Below the pieces are notes generated by a model that was given only the letters and a program-made list of their open reading frames with translations, searched no databases and was not told where the DNA came from. Position numbers and translations under genes: made by a program. This document shows positions 42,070 to 50,269 of a stretch of 64,000 bases of DNA, one piece after another (positions within the stretch are counted from its first letter, which is position 1; each line of letters begins with the position of its first letter). Source of the DNA: UBA668 sp046086305 (GTDB taxonomy: Bacteria; Actinomycetota; Acidimicrobiia; Acidimicrobiales; Ilumatobacteraceae); the NCBI GenBank assembly GCA_046086305.1, contig JBJSXI010000044.1, positions 20,357 through 84,356 on the forward strand, read 5' to 3'.

Positions 42070-43473
42070 GTGTCATCACCCACCGTCGCGTCCGTGATCA
42101 ACGGCTCGCCTGCCCACGCCGCCGGCCTCGTCGTCGGCGATGTGATCTCGGCGGTGAACGGGTTCGTCCCGCGTGACGTCATCGAGTGGCGGATGGCCGT
42201 CGACGAGGCCGAGGTGGCGCTCGAGGTCGTGCGCGGCGGGGTGGAGCGCCTCGTCGAGATCTCCAAGCGTCCCGGCGAGCCGCTCGGCGCCGAGGTGTCG
42301 AGTGCGGTGTTCGACAGGGTCCGCACGTGCGACAACCACTGTGCGTTCTGCTTCATCCACCAGCTGCCCAAGGGTCTGCGTCGCAGTCTGTACCTGAAGG
42401 ACGACGACTACCGACTCAGCTTCCTCTACGGCAACTACACGACACTCACCCGCTTCACAGAGTCCGACCTCGAGCGCGTCGTGACCGAGCGGCTGTCTCC
42501 CATCAACGTGAGCATCCACACGACTGACCCCGACCTGCGCAGCTCGATCCTGCGGAATCCGAGAGGCGCAACGAGCTTGCGCTGGGTGCGTGCGCTGCTC
42601 GACCACGGGATCGAGGTTCGCGGCCAGATCGTGATCTGTCCCGGGGTGAACGATGGGTCCGTGCTCGAGTCGACCCTTGCCGGGGTGCTCGACGAGTACC
42701 CCGAGCTCCACTCCGTCGCCGTGGTGCCCCTCGGTCTCAGCCGCTACAACACCGAGCCGACGATGCGCCTGCACACTGCCGCTGAGGCAGATTCCGTCGT
42801 CGACACGGTCGAGCGCTGGCAGGCGACGTTCCGGACACTGCTCGGGCGACGGATGGTGTTCGCCGCCGACGAGTACTACGTGATGACCGGCCGCGACTTC
42901 CCTCCTGCCGACGATTACGAGGGATTCGCCCTCCACGAGGACGGCATCGGCATGGCCAGGACTCTCGAGCTCGAGTTCCACGGTCGCGCCGATCAGGTCA
43001 CCGGTACGCGTGCAGGGTTCTTCGCCTGGGTCGATGGTGCACCGCCCGAGGGGTACCGGGCACCGCGGAACCCGGCGGGCGACACCGGTCTGCACGCCTC
43101 GCGGCCCGCACGATCGACTGTCGTGGTGCGTCCTCGCCGCGGCGCGCCCGTCGGGGTGATCACGGGGGAGATGGGTGCTGTCGTGCTTCGACCCCTGCTC
43201 GCCGACATTCCCGATGTGCGCGTCGTGCCGGTGCGCAACGACTTCTTCGGCGGGAACACCGCAGTGACGGGTCTTCTCGTCGGTGCCGACATCGCCCGAG
43301 CCCTGCGCGAGGAACCCGAAGGGCATCGTTACCTGCTGCCCGATGTGTGTCTGAGCGAGGGGCGCTTCCTCGATGGCAGCCGAGTCGACGACCTGCCGCG
43401 TCACGTCGAGGTGGTGGCCACCGACGGAGCGGCACTGCGCAGTGCGCTGCTCGGAGACATGGTGTCGGCATGA
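42070..43473 (+). CDS. DUF512 protein: PDZ-like and radical-SAM-like domains
   Basis: A 467-residue protein. An N-terminal PDZ-like turn (AGLVVGDVISAVNG) precedes TCDNHCAFCFIHQLPKGLR, a radical-SAM-type cluster motif in which the three Cys are spaced CxxxCxxC. ICPGVNDG and AVVPLGLSRYN lie in the barrel, and the DUF512 C-terminal domain follows. The family often neighbours der, as here (4-bp overlap). Its substrate is unknown in the literature I recall; a role near ribosome assembly is inferred only from der. Confidence 0.9.
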   Translation: MSSPTVASVINGSPAHAAGLVVGDVISAVNGFVPRDVIEWRMAVDEAEVALEVVRGGVERLVEISKRPGEPLGAEVSSAVFDRVRTCDNHCAFCFIHQLPKGLRRSLYLKDDDYRLSFLYGNYTTLTRFTESDLERVVTERLSPINVSIHTTDPDLRSSILRNPRGATSLRWVRALLDHGIEVRGQIVICPGVNDGSVLESTLAGVLDEYPELHSVAVVPLGLSRYNTEPTMRLHTAAEADSVVDTVERWQATFRTLLGRRMVFAADEYYVMTGRDFPPADDYEGFALHEDGIGMARTLELEFHGRADQVTGTRAGFFAWVDGAPPEGYRAPRNPAGDTGLHASRPARSTVVVRPRRGAPVGVITGEMGAVVLRPLLADIPDVRVVPVRNDFFGGNTAVTGLLVGADIARALREEPEGHRYLLPDVCLSEGRFLDGSRVDDLPRHVEVVATDGAALRSALLGDMVSA

Positions 43474-44807
43474 CGACCGAGCAACTCCCGGTGGTGGTCG
43501 TCGTCGGACGACCCAACGTCGGCAAGAGCACCCTGTTCAACCGGATCATCGGGGAACAGGTCGCCGTGGTCGAGGACCGGCCGGGGGTGACCCGTGACCG
43601 GAAGGAGCACGAGGCCGAGTGGCTCGGCCACCGGTTCCTCCTCGTCGACACAGGAGGATGGCTCCCGGGTGGCTCCGATCTCGACGACAAGGTGAGTCGC
43701 CAGGTCGAGGTCGCAGTGCGGTCAGCCGATCTCGTCCTGTTCGTCGTCGACGCGGCGATCGGCCTCACCGACGACGACGCGGCCATCGCTGCCTGGCTCC
43801 GCCGTACGGCGTGCCCCGTCATCGTCGTGGCCAACAAGGCCGACAACGAGCGACGCGAGAACGAGCGCTGGGAGTTCATGGCTCTCGGTCTCGGCGAGCC
43901 GCACCCGGTCAGCGCGCTGCACGGGCGACGCGCCGGCGACCTGCTCGACGATGTGATCGCCCGCCTGCCGGCGACGTCTGCGGTGTTCGAGGACGAGACC
44001 GACATCGAGGTCCCCGCACCGGCTGATGCAGTCAAGGCACCCCGCGTTGCCATCGTCGGTCGTCCGAATGTCGGCAAGAGCACACTGTTCAACCGACTCG
44101 TCGGCGAGGATCGCTCGGTCGTCCACGACATGGCCGGCACGACCCGCGACGCGATCGACACACTCGTCGACACCGAAGATGGCCCGATCGTCTTCGTCGA
44201 TACTGCCGGGATGCGTCGTCGCAGCCGTATCGACGACTCGGCCGAGTACTACAGCACGGTTCGCGCCCTGCGCGCGATCGACGATGCCGATGTTGCCCTG
44301 CTCGTCATCGATGCAACCGAGGGGGTGACGAGCCAGGATCAACGACTCGCAGAGCGTGTGGACGCATCCGGCTGTCCGATCGTCGTCATGCTCAACAAGT
44401 GGGAGTTGCTCGACGATCCCGAGCGGCGCGCCGATGTTGCGGCCGAGGTCGAGCGCAAGTTGGCGTTCGTCGGTGAGGCACCGATCCTCAAGATCTCCGC
44501 ACTCACCGGCAAGGGCGTGCACCGACTTCGGGCGGTTCTGCAGGAGGCGATCGAGCAGTACCACCGACGCGTGCCGACCCGCGACGTCAACCGGGTGATC
44601 GCCGACGCCCAGCAGCGCCAGCCCGCTGGCCACGGTCTGAAGGTGCTGTATGCACTGCAGGGCGCGACCGATCCGCCGACGTTCACCCTCTTCGTCAACC
44701 GTGAGATCCCCGCCCCCTACCTGCGGTACCTCGAGCGGAGCATCCGAGAGGCGTTCAACTTCGGGAACACGCCGATCAAGCTGCGCGTGCGCAAGCGGAA
44801 CGAGTAG
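43470..44807 (+). CDS. der: Ribosome biogenesis GTPase Der
   Basis: Essential double GTPase for 50S subunit assembly; 445 residues. Two G domains each have G1 VGRPNVGKSTLFNR (near residues 12 and 192), G3 DTGGW and DTAGM, and G4 NKAD and NKWE. A KH-like domain closes the protein (PPTFTLFVNR, YLRYLERSIREAFNF, GTPIKLRVRKR-type end). It overlaps the DUF512 gene by 4 bp and is followed after 4 bp by a small zinc-ribbon gene. Confidence 0.96.
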   Translation: MTTEQLPVVVVVGRPNVGKSTLFNRIIGEQVAVVEDRPGVTRDRKEHEAEWLGHRFLLVDTGGWLPGGSDLDDKVSRQVEVAVRSADLVLFVVDAAIGLTDDDAAIAAWLRRTACPVIVVANKADNERRENERWEFMALGLGEPHPVSALHGRRAGDLLDDVIARLPATSAVFEDETDIEVPAPADAVKAPRVAIVGRPNVGKSTLFNRLVGEDRSVVHDMAGTTRDAIDTLVDTEDGPIVFVDTAGMRRRSRIDDSAEYYSTVRALRAIDDADVALLVIDATEGVTSQDQRLAERVDASGCPIVVMLNKWELLDDPERRADVAAEVERKLAFVGEAPILKISALTGKGVHRLRAVLQEAIEQYHRRVPTRDVNRVIADAQQRQPAGHGLKVLYALQGATDPPTFTLFVNREIPAPYLRYLERSIREAFNFGNTPIKLRVRKRNE

Positions 44808-44811
44808 TCCC

Positions 44812-45072
44812 ATGCCGTGGTGCGAGCCCTGCTCGAAGTACCTCACCCCCTCGGCGATGAACGAGGACGGCACGTGCCCGTCGTGCGGCGCGGCGCCCTC
44901 GGCCACCACGGTGAATGCCCCGCCCGTCACGCCGAGAAACCTCGATATTCGGCGGCTCGCCGCAGGTGAGGAAGGCGATCTCGACGACGTCCGGGCGCCG
45001 TGGCACTTCAAGGTGCTCGTCACACTCCTGGTCCTGTATCTCGGTTGGCGGATCGTCGACCTCTTCGTCTGA
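44812..45072 (+). CDS. Small zinc-ribbon membrane protein
   Basis: An 86-residue protein. CEPCSKYL and CPSCGAAP form a CxxC...CxxC zinc ribbon in the first 30 residues. DIRRLAAGEEGDLDDVRAPWHFKVLVTLLVLYLGWRIVDLF ends in one membrane helix (about 66-84). It is likely anchored with the ribbon in the cytoplasm. It is only 4 bp downstream of der, so probably co-transcribed. No function known. Confidence 0.75.
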   Translation: MPWCEPCSKYLTPSAMNEDGTCPSCGAAPSATTVNAPPVTPRNLDIRRLAAGEEGDLDDVRAPWHFKVLVTLLVLYLGWRIVDLFV

Positions 45073-45104
45073 CGGCCGGGCGAGGCGCCATGGGCGCGAA
45101 ACGG

Positions 45105-45110
45105 TAGAGT
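45105..45110 (+). promoter_or_regulatory. Candidate -10 element of the tRNA-Pro gene
   Basis: TAGAGT, 16 nt before the first base of the tRNA, which leaves a short 5' leader for RNase P. No good -35 is visible. No other TAnnnT element lies between it and the SRAP start at the usual spacing. Confidence 0.45.
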
Positions 45111-45126
45111 CCACGCCGGTCAAGAA

Positions 45127-45204
45127 CGGGCTGTGGCGCAGCTTGGTTAGCGCGCTTGTCTGGGGGACAAGAGGTCGTGGGTTCGAATCCCGCCAGCCCG
45201 ACCA
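45127..45204 (+). tRNA. tRNA-Pro (anticodon GGG), CCA encoded
   Basis: A full cloverleaf, 78 nt. The acceptor stem CGGGCTG pairs with CAGCCCG, followed by discriminator A and encoded CCA. D stem GCGC/GCGC; anticodon stem CTTGT/ACAAG around loop CTGGGGG, anticodon GGG at 45162-45164; T arm GTGGG-TTCGAAT-CCCGC with one T-G pair. The final A of CCA is also the first base of the SRAP start codon. Confidence 0.95.
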
Positions 45205-45890
45205 TGTGCGGACGAGTCGTCGCCGCGAACTCGGCGGCCGAACTGGCTGCCGTCTTCGAGGCGTCGCCGCCCGATCACGAGCTTCCGTTGCGGTACAACA
45301 TTGCGCCGACGAGCGACATCTACGGCATCGTCGGCGGGGCAGAGCGGGCGATCGAGATCTTCCGCTGGGGCCTTGTTCCCTCATGGGTGGACAGCCCGTC
45401 GATCGGTTCGAAGATGATCAATGCACGAGCAGAGACGCTCGCCGAGAAGCGCTCGTTCGCCCCCTTGCTGCGAAGTCGACGTCTCCTCGTGCCGATGACG
45501 GGCTTCTACGAATGGCGACGCAGCGCCGACCGCGGTCAGCGACCACAGCCGTTCTTCATCCACCGCGCCGACGGCACACCGCTGGCCGCGGCCGGGCTGT
45601 GGACGACATGGCGGGACGGGAGCGCCGGTGACGCCGCTCCCGTCCTGCACACCTGCACGATCATCACGACGGCAGCCAACGCCACCATGAGCGCGGTTCA
45701 CGATCGCATGCCTGCCGTTCTTGAGCGCGACGACTGGCAACTGTGGCTCGATCCCGAGGTGGGTGATCCGGCCGACGTGCTCCCGCTCCTGATCCCAGCC
45801 GCCGAGGGCATCTTGGAGATGCGCGCTGTCAGCGCCGATGTGAACAGCGTTCGCAACGACCGTCCCGATCTCATCAACCCTTGTCCTTGA
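45204..45890 (+). CDS. SRAP domain protein (YedK/HMCES family)
   Basis: Forms a covalent link with abasic sites in single-stranded DNA through its residue-2 cysteine after Met removal; 228 residues. Cys2 (MCGRV), Asn32 in RYNIAPT, INARAE, Glu103 in GFYEWR and His in HDRMPAVL give the complete active site. The start ATG cannot move, because Cys2 must become the N-terminus. Remarkably, the A of ATG is the last base of tRNA-Pro. Any start further upstream would place extra residues, read through the tRNA, before the cysteine. Confidence 0.93.
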   Translation: MCGRVVAANSAAELAAVFEASPPDHELPLRYNIAPTSDIYGIVGGAERAIEIFRWGLVPSWVDSPSIGSKMINARAETLAEKRSFAPLLRSRRLLVPMTGFYEWRRSADRGQRPQPFFIHRADGTPLAAAGLWTTWRDGSAGDAAPVLHTCTIITTAANATMSAVHDRMPAVLERDDWQLWLDPEVGDPADVLPLLIPAAEGILEMRAVSADVNSVRNDRPDLINPCP

Positions 45891-45938
45891 GAGAGTCCTA
45901 CACGTCGTCTCCCCAGGCGAACACGTCATCGCGGCAAA

Positions 45939-45959
45939 GTCTCGGTCTGCCGCCGAGAC
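45939..45959. terminator. Inverted repeat between SRAP and the RgpF-like gene
   Basis: Perfect 7-bp stem GTCTCGG/CCGAGAC with a 7-nt loop, 48 bp after the SRAP stop. It lacks a T-run; could be a terminator or a binding site upstream of the next promoter. Confidence 0.4.
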
Positions 45960-45981
45960 AACTCGGCCATTGATGATTTGT

Positions 45982-45987
45982 TACCGT
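45982..45987 (+). promoter_or_regulatory. -10 element of the RgpF-like gene, leaderless
   Basis: TACCGT is 7 nt before the ATG at 45995. It supports that ATG and means the gene is not simply a continuation of the tRNA-SRAP transcript. Confidence 0.55.
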
Positions 45988-45994
45988 TCAGTCG

Positions 45995-47473
45995 ATGTGG
46001 CCACCGGTCTGGTACCTCGCCGACTTCGTGGCTCGATCGGGGGGACCGACACCTCCGGACCCCGTTGCGCCGCCGGCGTCTCGTCGCGACAACGTCCGCG
46101 AGGCCCTCGACGATGTGTACGCATCAGCCACGTGGAGGACCGGACGGTTCGTCCTCGGATCGGTGTCGTGGATCGGACGACTCCTCCGCGGCAGACGCTC
46201 GCCTGCCCCCGTGCGACTTCGTGTCCATCAACTGTGGCCCGCGGTGCGCGGCACGGCGAGCAGTCGTGCGAAGCACTCGACGACGACCGAAGTGAGTCTG
46301 ATGATCGGCAGTGTCGAGGCGGCACGAATCTCGGTCGAGGTGCCCCGCAGAGCCCGAGCCGCATTCGAAATCCCGTACCCGATCATGCCGTTCCCGATCG
46401 ATCTGTCACGGGTCCGAGTCGCCGGCAGACCCGACCCCACGGCACGCCGTCGAGGACTCGACCGCGATCTCCAGCGCCTGACCAGGGTCGTGACACCGGC
46501 CGAGATCGCCGATGCCTCGATCCGATCGGTCATCGGCGACGAGACAGGGCTGCGCACATCCGTCGGCGCCGGCGCACCGGTGGCCCTCGTCTCGACGTTC
46601 CGGCCGCCGGGCCGATCACCCGCACACCTCGTGCATCTCCTCACCGAACTGCGCACGTGTGGCTTTCGGGTGGTCGTCGTCGATACCTCCGATGAAGCGT
46701 TTTTCGACCCGGAGTTGACCGACCTCACCGTTCACCGTCACAACAGCGGCTGGGACTTCGCGTCGTGGGTAACCACGCTCCGTCACGTGCCGTGGCTCAT
46801 GACGGAGCCAACCCGCATCCTGCTCGTCAACGACAGTTGCTACGGGCCCGTGCGTCCACTCCATCGGCTCTTCGAGATGGGGGATGCGCTCGGCGTCGAC
46901 GCGTGGGGCCTCACCGACTCGTGGGACATCGATCACCACATCCAGAGCTACTTCCTCGTTCTCGACAGGCGGGTCATCAGCCACGGTGCGCTTGCGCGAT
47001 TCGTCGACGGCTACACCTTTCCCGCTGCGAAGGGCGACATCATCCATGAGGCCGAGGTCGCCTTCACACGTACGTTGCGCGCCGATGGGTTGACGGTCGC
47101 CGCAGTGTTCGATGTCGAGCGGGTCATGCACGAGCATCTCGCCGGGCTCTCATCGCGGCTCGACGAGCTCGCGGCGCTCCCCGAGAATCGACACCGCACC
47201 GACCTCGGCAGGAGCGCCGACTCCTACGAGCTCGTGCATGCACTGCTCGTCGCCGATGCCGTTCGGCGCATGGAGGCGGTGAACCCCACACATCTCCTGT
47301 GGGACACGCTGATCGACCTCGGGTTCCCCTTCGTCAAACGAGAACTCGTGATGAAGAATCCGCTCGGCGTTCCGTTTCACCGAACCCTGCGCTCGAAACT
47401 CGCGAACGATGCCGTCTTCGAGATGGTCCGAGCGGACCTCAGGAGTCTTGGGCAGCACCACTCGGGCGCGTGA
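45995..47473 (+). CDS. Rhamnan synthesis RgpF-like family protein
   Basis: A 492-residue protein resembling the rhamnose-glucan synthesis protein RgpF. Diagnostic blocks in the second half are HNSGWDFASWVTTL, RILLVNDSCYGP, DAWGLTDSWDIDHHIQSYFLVL, and ADSYELVHAL. The first 200 residues contain a short hydrophobic segment and basic stretches. It is usually found in polysaccharide loci, so this gene may work with the 33.6-39.3 kb island. It converges on, and overlaps by 35 bp, the HIT gene. Confidence 0.82.
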   Translation: MWPPVWYLADFVARSGGPTPPDPVAPPASRRDNVREALDDVYASATWRTGRFVLGSVSWIGRLLRGRRSPAPVRLRVHQLWPAVRGTASSRAKHSTTTEVSLMIGSVEAARISVEVPRRARAAFEIPYPIMPFPIDLSRVRVAGRPDPTARRRGLDRDLQRLTRVVTPAEIADASIRSVIGDETGLRTSVGAGAPVALVSTFRPPGRSPAHLVHLLTELRTCGFRVVVVDTSDEAFFDPELTDLTVHRHNSGWDFASWVTTLRHVPWLMTEPTRILLVNDSCYGPVRPLHRLFEMGDALGVDAWGLTDSWDIDHHIQSYFLVLDRRVISHGALARFVDGYTFPAAKGDIIHEAEVAFTRTLRADGLTVAAVFDVERVMHEHLAGLSSRLDELAALPENRHRTDLGRSADSYELVHALLVADAVRRMEAVNPTHLLWDTLIDLGFPFVKRELVMKNPLGVPFHRTLRSKLANDAVFEMVRADLRSLGQHHSGA

Positions 47474-47861
47474 TCACGGAGCGGATCGCTGCGGCGACTC
47501 GGTCGAGGTCGGCGCGATCGACAGAACCGGCAGCATTCGCGAAGTCGAGTTGACGCATCGACGTCGTCGGCACGACGTGGATGTGCGCGTGTGGCACCTC
47601 GTATCCGGCAACGATCAGACCAACGCGCTCACACTGGAACACCGCCTGCTGGGCCCGGCCGACCCGATGGGCCACTTCGAACACATGGGCGGCGAGATCG
47701 CTCGGCATGTCGATCCAGTGGTCGATCTCGGCGATCGGCACCACGAGGGTGTGGCCGGGTGCGAGTGGATTGATCGACAGGAACGCCACACACTGGTCGT
47801 CACGGTGGACAAAGGCACCGGGAATCTCACCGTCGATGATCCTCGTGAAGATCGTCGGCAT
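47439..47861 (-). CDS. HIT family protein
   Basis: A 140-residue nucleotide hydrolase/transferase of the HIT superfamily. TIFTRIIDGEIPG is the typical opening, PLAPGHTLVVP the middle, and HAHIHVVP is the histidine triad (His-x-His-x-His) with an Ala in place of the usual first-position variability. Substrates of such proteins are often adenylylated nucleotides; not predicted here. Its start shares one base with the SDR stop (TGATG). Confidence 0.9.
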   Translation of the reverse strand: MPTIFTRIIDGEIPGAFVHRDDQCVAFLSINPLAPGHTLVVPIAEIDHWIDMPSDLAAHVFEVAHRVGRAQQAVFQCERVGLIVAGYEVPHAHIHVVPTTSMRQLDFANAAGSVDRADLDRVAAAIRSVITRPSGAAQDS

Positions 47862-48673
47862 CAGCTGTGACCCCCGGAAGCGGTGAACACGTCGCCGCAG
47901 CAGTAGCTGGCTTCGGGTCCGGCGAGGAATCGGACGAGTTCGGCGAGTTCGTCCGGTGCAGCGAACCGGCCGGCGGGGATCTGTGCCTCGATGCTGGACC
48001 TGACGACCGGATCGAACGGGGCCAGTAACGGGGTGTCGACCCAGCCGGGGCACACCGCGTTCACCCGCACACCGAACGGCGCCACCTCCTGGCCTGCGCT
48101 GCGCGTGAGGGAGATGATCCCCGCCTTGGCAACCGAGTAGCTCACCGCCGCAGGGGAGGGGCGCAGTCCGAGAACTGACGAAACGTTCACGATGGCGCCA
48201 CGGCGGGCCGGTGTCATGTGACGGAGCGCCGCCCGTGTGCCATGGAACGTGCCGTAGAGATGGACCTTGAGCATCCGGTCCCAATCGGCATTAGACAGTC
48301 CGACCGTGAAGTCCGTCGGCGCGACATCGGCAAGGTTTCCGGTGAGTCGCGCCATCTGGTTGGCGATCATCAACTCGGTCTGGCGTGGCTCGTGTACCGG
48401 CGCGATACCGGCGTTGTTGACGACGATGTCGATCCGCCCGTGACGGTCGACCGCACCATCGACCGCTGCGTCGAACGCTGCTGCATCCGCGACATCGAAG
48501 ATCGCCGCCTCACCGCCGACCTCGTGTGCAACGTCGGTCGCGTTGTCCGCATCGATGTCATTCACGATGACATGGGCACCGTCGCGCGCAAGTCGTCGGG
48601 CGAATGCGGCGCCGAGACCTGATCCTGCACCCGTGACGAGAGCGATCTGTCCGGTCAATGCGTTCGGCGTCAT
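47861..48673 (-). CDS. SDR family oxidoreductase
   Basis: Short-chain dehydrogenase of 270 residues. The coenzyme motif TGAGSGLGAAFARRL, DIDADNATD acidic residue (suggesting NAD), NNAGIAP, catalytic Ser in NVSSVLG and YSVAK (Tyr-x-x-x-Lys) are all intact. The region RQTELMIANQMARLTGNLAD is an insert between NNAG and the catalytic Ser. Substrate unknown. TACGCT (48681-48686) 7 nt upstream supports the start. It is divergent from the CDP-alcohol phosphotransferase gene. Confidence 0.9.
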   Translation of the reverse strand: MTPNALTGQIALVTGAGSGLGAAFARRLARDGAHVIVNDIDADNATDVAHEVGGEAAIFDVADAAAFDAAVDGAVDRHGRIDIVVNNAGIAPVHEPRQTELMIANQMARLTGNLADVAPTDFTVGLSNADWDRMLKVHLYGTFHGTRAALRHMTPARRGAIVNVSSVLGLRPSPAAVSYSVAKAGIISLTRSAGQEVAPFGVRVNAVCPGWVDTPLLAPFDPVVRSSIEAQIPAGRFAAPDELAELVRFLAGPEASYCCGDVFTASGGHS

Positions 48674-48730
48674 CTCGCGAAGCGTACTGGCACGCCCGAG
48701 GCCGGTGGATGCCCCGACTACGCTCGCACC

Positions 48731-49354
48731 ATGGACCCGACTGCCGACGTCGGCACCGTCGACGAACGGCTGTCGACGCACGAATACCTCACGTGGCCGA
48801 ACCTCGTGACGCTCGTTCGACTGTGCTGTCTGCCGATCTTCGTGTGGCTGCTCTTCGGACGCGACTCGCGCACGGGTGCCGGCCTCATTCTCGGTGCCCT
48901 CGGCGCAACCGACTGGGTCGACGGTTGGATCGCCCGACGCTTCGGTCAGGTCAGCGAATTCGGTCGCAAGTTCGACCCGACTGCCGATCGCCTGGTGTTC
49001 ATCGTCGGGGTGGCAGCGATCCTCGTCGACGGCTCAGCTCCGGCGTGGTTCTGCTGGCTCGTCGTCGCTCGAGAGGTCCTCGTCGGTGGCACCGTTGCCG
49101 TGGCCACCCTCGCATTCGGTATGCCGCGTTTCGACGTCACCTGGTGGGGGAAGACGGCCACCTTCCTCCTGATGTTCACCTTCCCCGGGTTCATGCTCGG
49201 TGCGGCAGAAGCCTGGTTCAGTACGTTCTTCGAGGTTTCTGCGTGGGTGCTCGGCATCCCCGGCCTGGCCCTCAGCCTGTTCACGGCCGTGGCCTACGTG
49301 CCGGTGATCCGTGGCGCCCTGCGGGCCGGACGCCACGGCACCAGCGACGACTAG
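48731..49354 (+). CDS. CDP-alcohol phosphatidyltransferase family protein
   Basis: Phospholipid synthesis enzyme of 207 residues, for example phosphatidylglycerophosphate or cardiolipin synthase. The signature D-x2-DG-x2-AR-x8-G-x3-D-x3-D is complete in DWVDGWIARRFGQVSEFGRKFDPTADR (about residues 62-87). About six hydrophobic helices surround it. WPNLVTLVRLCCLP is the usual family opening. Start ATG has TACGCT 6 nt upstream (48719-48724). It begins the plus-strand run that leads through gcvH. Confidence 0.88.
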   Translation: MDPTADVGTVDERLSTHEYLTWPNLVTLVRLCCLPIFVWLLFGRDSRTGAGLILGALGATDWVDGWIARRFGQVSEFGRKFDPTADRLVFIVGVAAILVDGSAPAWFCWLVVAREVLVGGTVAVATLAFGMPRFDVTWWGKTATFLLMFTFPGFMLGAAEAWFSTFFEVSAWVLGIPGLALSLFTAVAYVPVIRGALRAGRHGTSDD

Positions 49355-49363
49355 GGTGGTCGC

Positions 49364-49744
49364 ATGCAGATTCCCGCGGATCTCCGCTACTCGAACGATC
49401 ACGAGTGGGTGCGCGTGACCGGCACGACTGCCCGGGTGGGCATCACCGACTACGCACAGGACGCACTCGGCGACGTCGTCTACGTCGACCCGCCGGCAGC
49501 CGGATCGAAGGTCACCGCCGGCCAGCGATTCGGCGAGGTCGAGAGCACCAAGTCGGTGAGCGACCTGTTCGCACCGGTGTCCGGCACCGTGCTGCGGGTG
49601 AACGACGCCGTGGCTGGAGGGCCCGACGTCCTCAACCGCGATCCCTACGGGGACGGCTGGTTGTGCGAGATCGAGATGTCGTCGCCGGGTGAGGTCGACA
49701 ACCTCCTCGACGCCGACGCGTACCGTCGTCTCATCGAGGGCTGA
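49364..49744 (+). CDS. gcvH: Glycine cleavage system H protein
   Basis: Lipoyl carrier that shuttles the methylamine group between GcvP, GcvT and Lpd; 126 residues. Lipoylation Lys63 is in GEVESTKSVSDLFAPVSG. NDHEWVRV and VGITDYAQDALGDVVYVDPP are the classic opening. TAGGGT (49352-49357) is 6 nt before the ATG. It heads the gcvH - FHA - MerR - DUF151 - MerR - gcvT cluster. Confidence 0.96.
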   Translation: MQIPADLRYSNDHEWVRVTGTTARVGITDYAQDALGDVVYVDPPAAGSKVTAGQRFGEVESTKSVSDLFAPVSGTVLRVNDAVAGGPDVLNRDPYGDGWLCEIEMSSPGEVDNLLDADAYRRLIEG

Positions 49745-49783
49745 GCGACCGGCGCTCCCAGCCGGGCCAGTAGTCTTGCCCCG

Positions 49784-50269
49784 ATGGCGCTCGTGTTCTG
49801 CAACCACTGCGGTCACCGAAACCCGCCAGAGTCGTCGTTCTGCTCGTCGTGCGGCGGCGTCCTCGACTCGGTCGACGACCACACCGTCACCATTGCCAAG
49901 GTCGATCCGCTGCTCGATGCCGCCGGACCCGATGACGACGTGACGATCCGTCTCGGAGACCTGCCGAGTGGCCTCGGATCACTCGTCGTGCGCAATGGCC
50001 CACAGGCCGGCACAGCCCTGTCGCTCGTCGCCCGGGTCACCCGACTCGGACGGCACCCCGAGAACGAGATCAGCCTCGACGACATCACCGTGTCCCGTCG
50101 GCACGCCGAGGTCGAGCGCACCTCGAACGGCTACCGCGTCCGTGACGCCGGATCGCTCAACGGCACCTATGTCAACGGTCGTCGGGTCGATGAGGCGATG
50201 CTGAAGCACGGTGACGAGCTGCAGGTCGGCAAGTTCCGACTCATCTTCTTCTCCAGGGCCGGCGAGTGA
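49784..50269 (+). CDS. FHA domain protein with N-terminal zinc ribbon (GarA-like)
   Basis: A 161-residue protein. Zinc ribbon FCNHCGHRNPPESSFCSSCG at the N-terminus; a Thr-containing linker (HTVTIAKVD and DDVTIRL); then an FHA domain with TRLGRHPENEISLDD, VSRRHAEVE and SLNGTYVNG. It occupies the position of GarA, which regulates glutamate metabolism when phosphorylated on a Thr in its N-terminal tail. GarA proper has an ETTS motif and no zinc ribbon, so whether this is a functional equivalent is inferred. It overlaps the next gene by 4 bp. Confidence 0.88.
   Translation: MALVFCNHCGHRNPPESSFCSSCGGVLDSVDDHTVTIAKVDPLLDAAGPDDDVTIRLGDLPSGLGSLVVRNGPQAGTALSLVARVTRLGRHPENEISLDDITVSRRHAEVERTSNGYRVRDAGSLNGTYVNGRRVDEAMLKHGDELQVGKFRLIFFSRAGE

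Noticed and set aside
45127..45995. tRNA-Pro as the attachment site of an integrated element
   Set aside because: No integrase, no repeated tRNA 3' end downstream, and the SRAP and RgpF-like genes have host-like composition.
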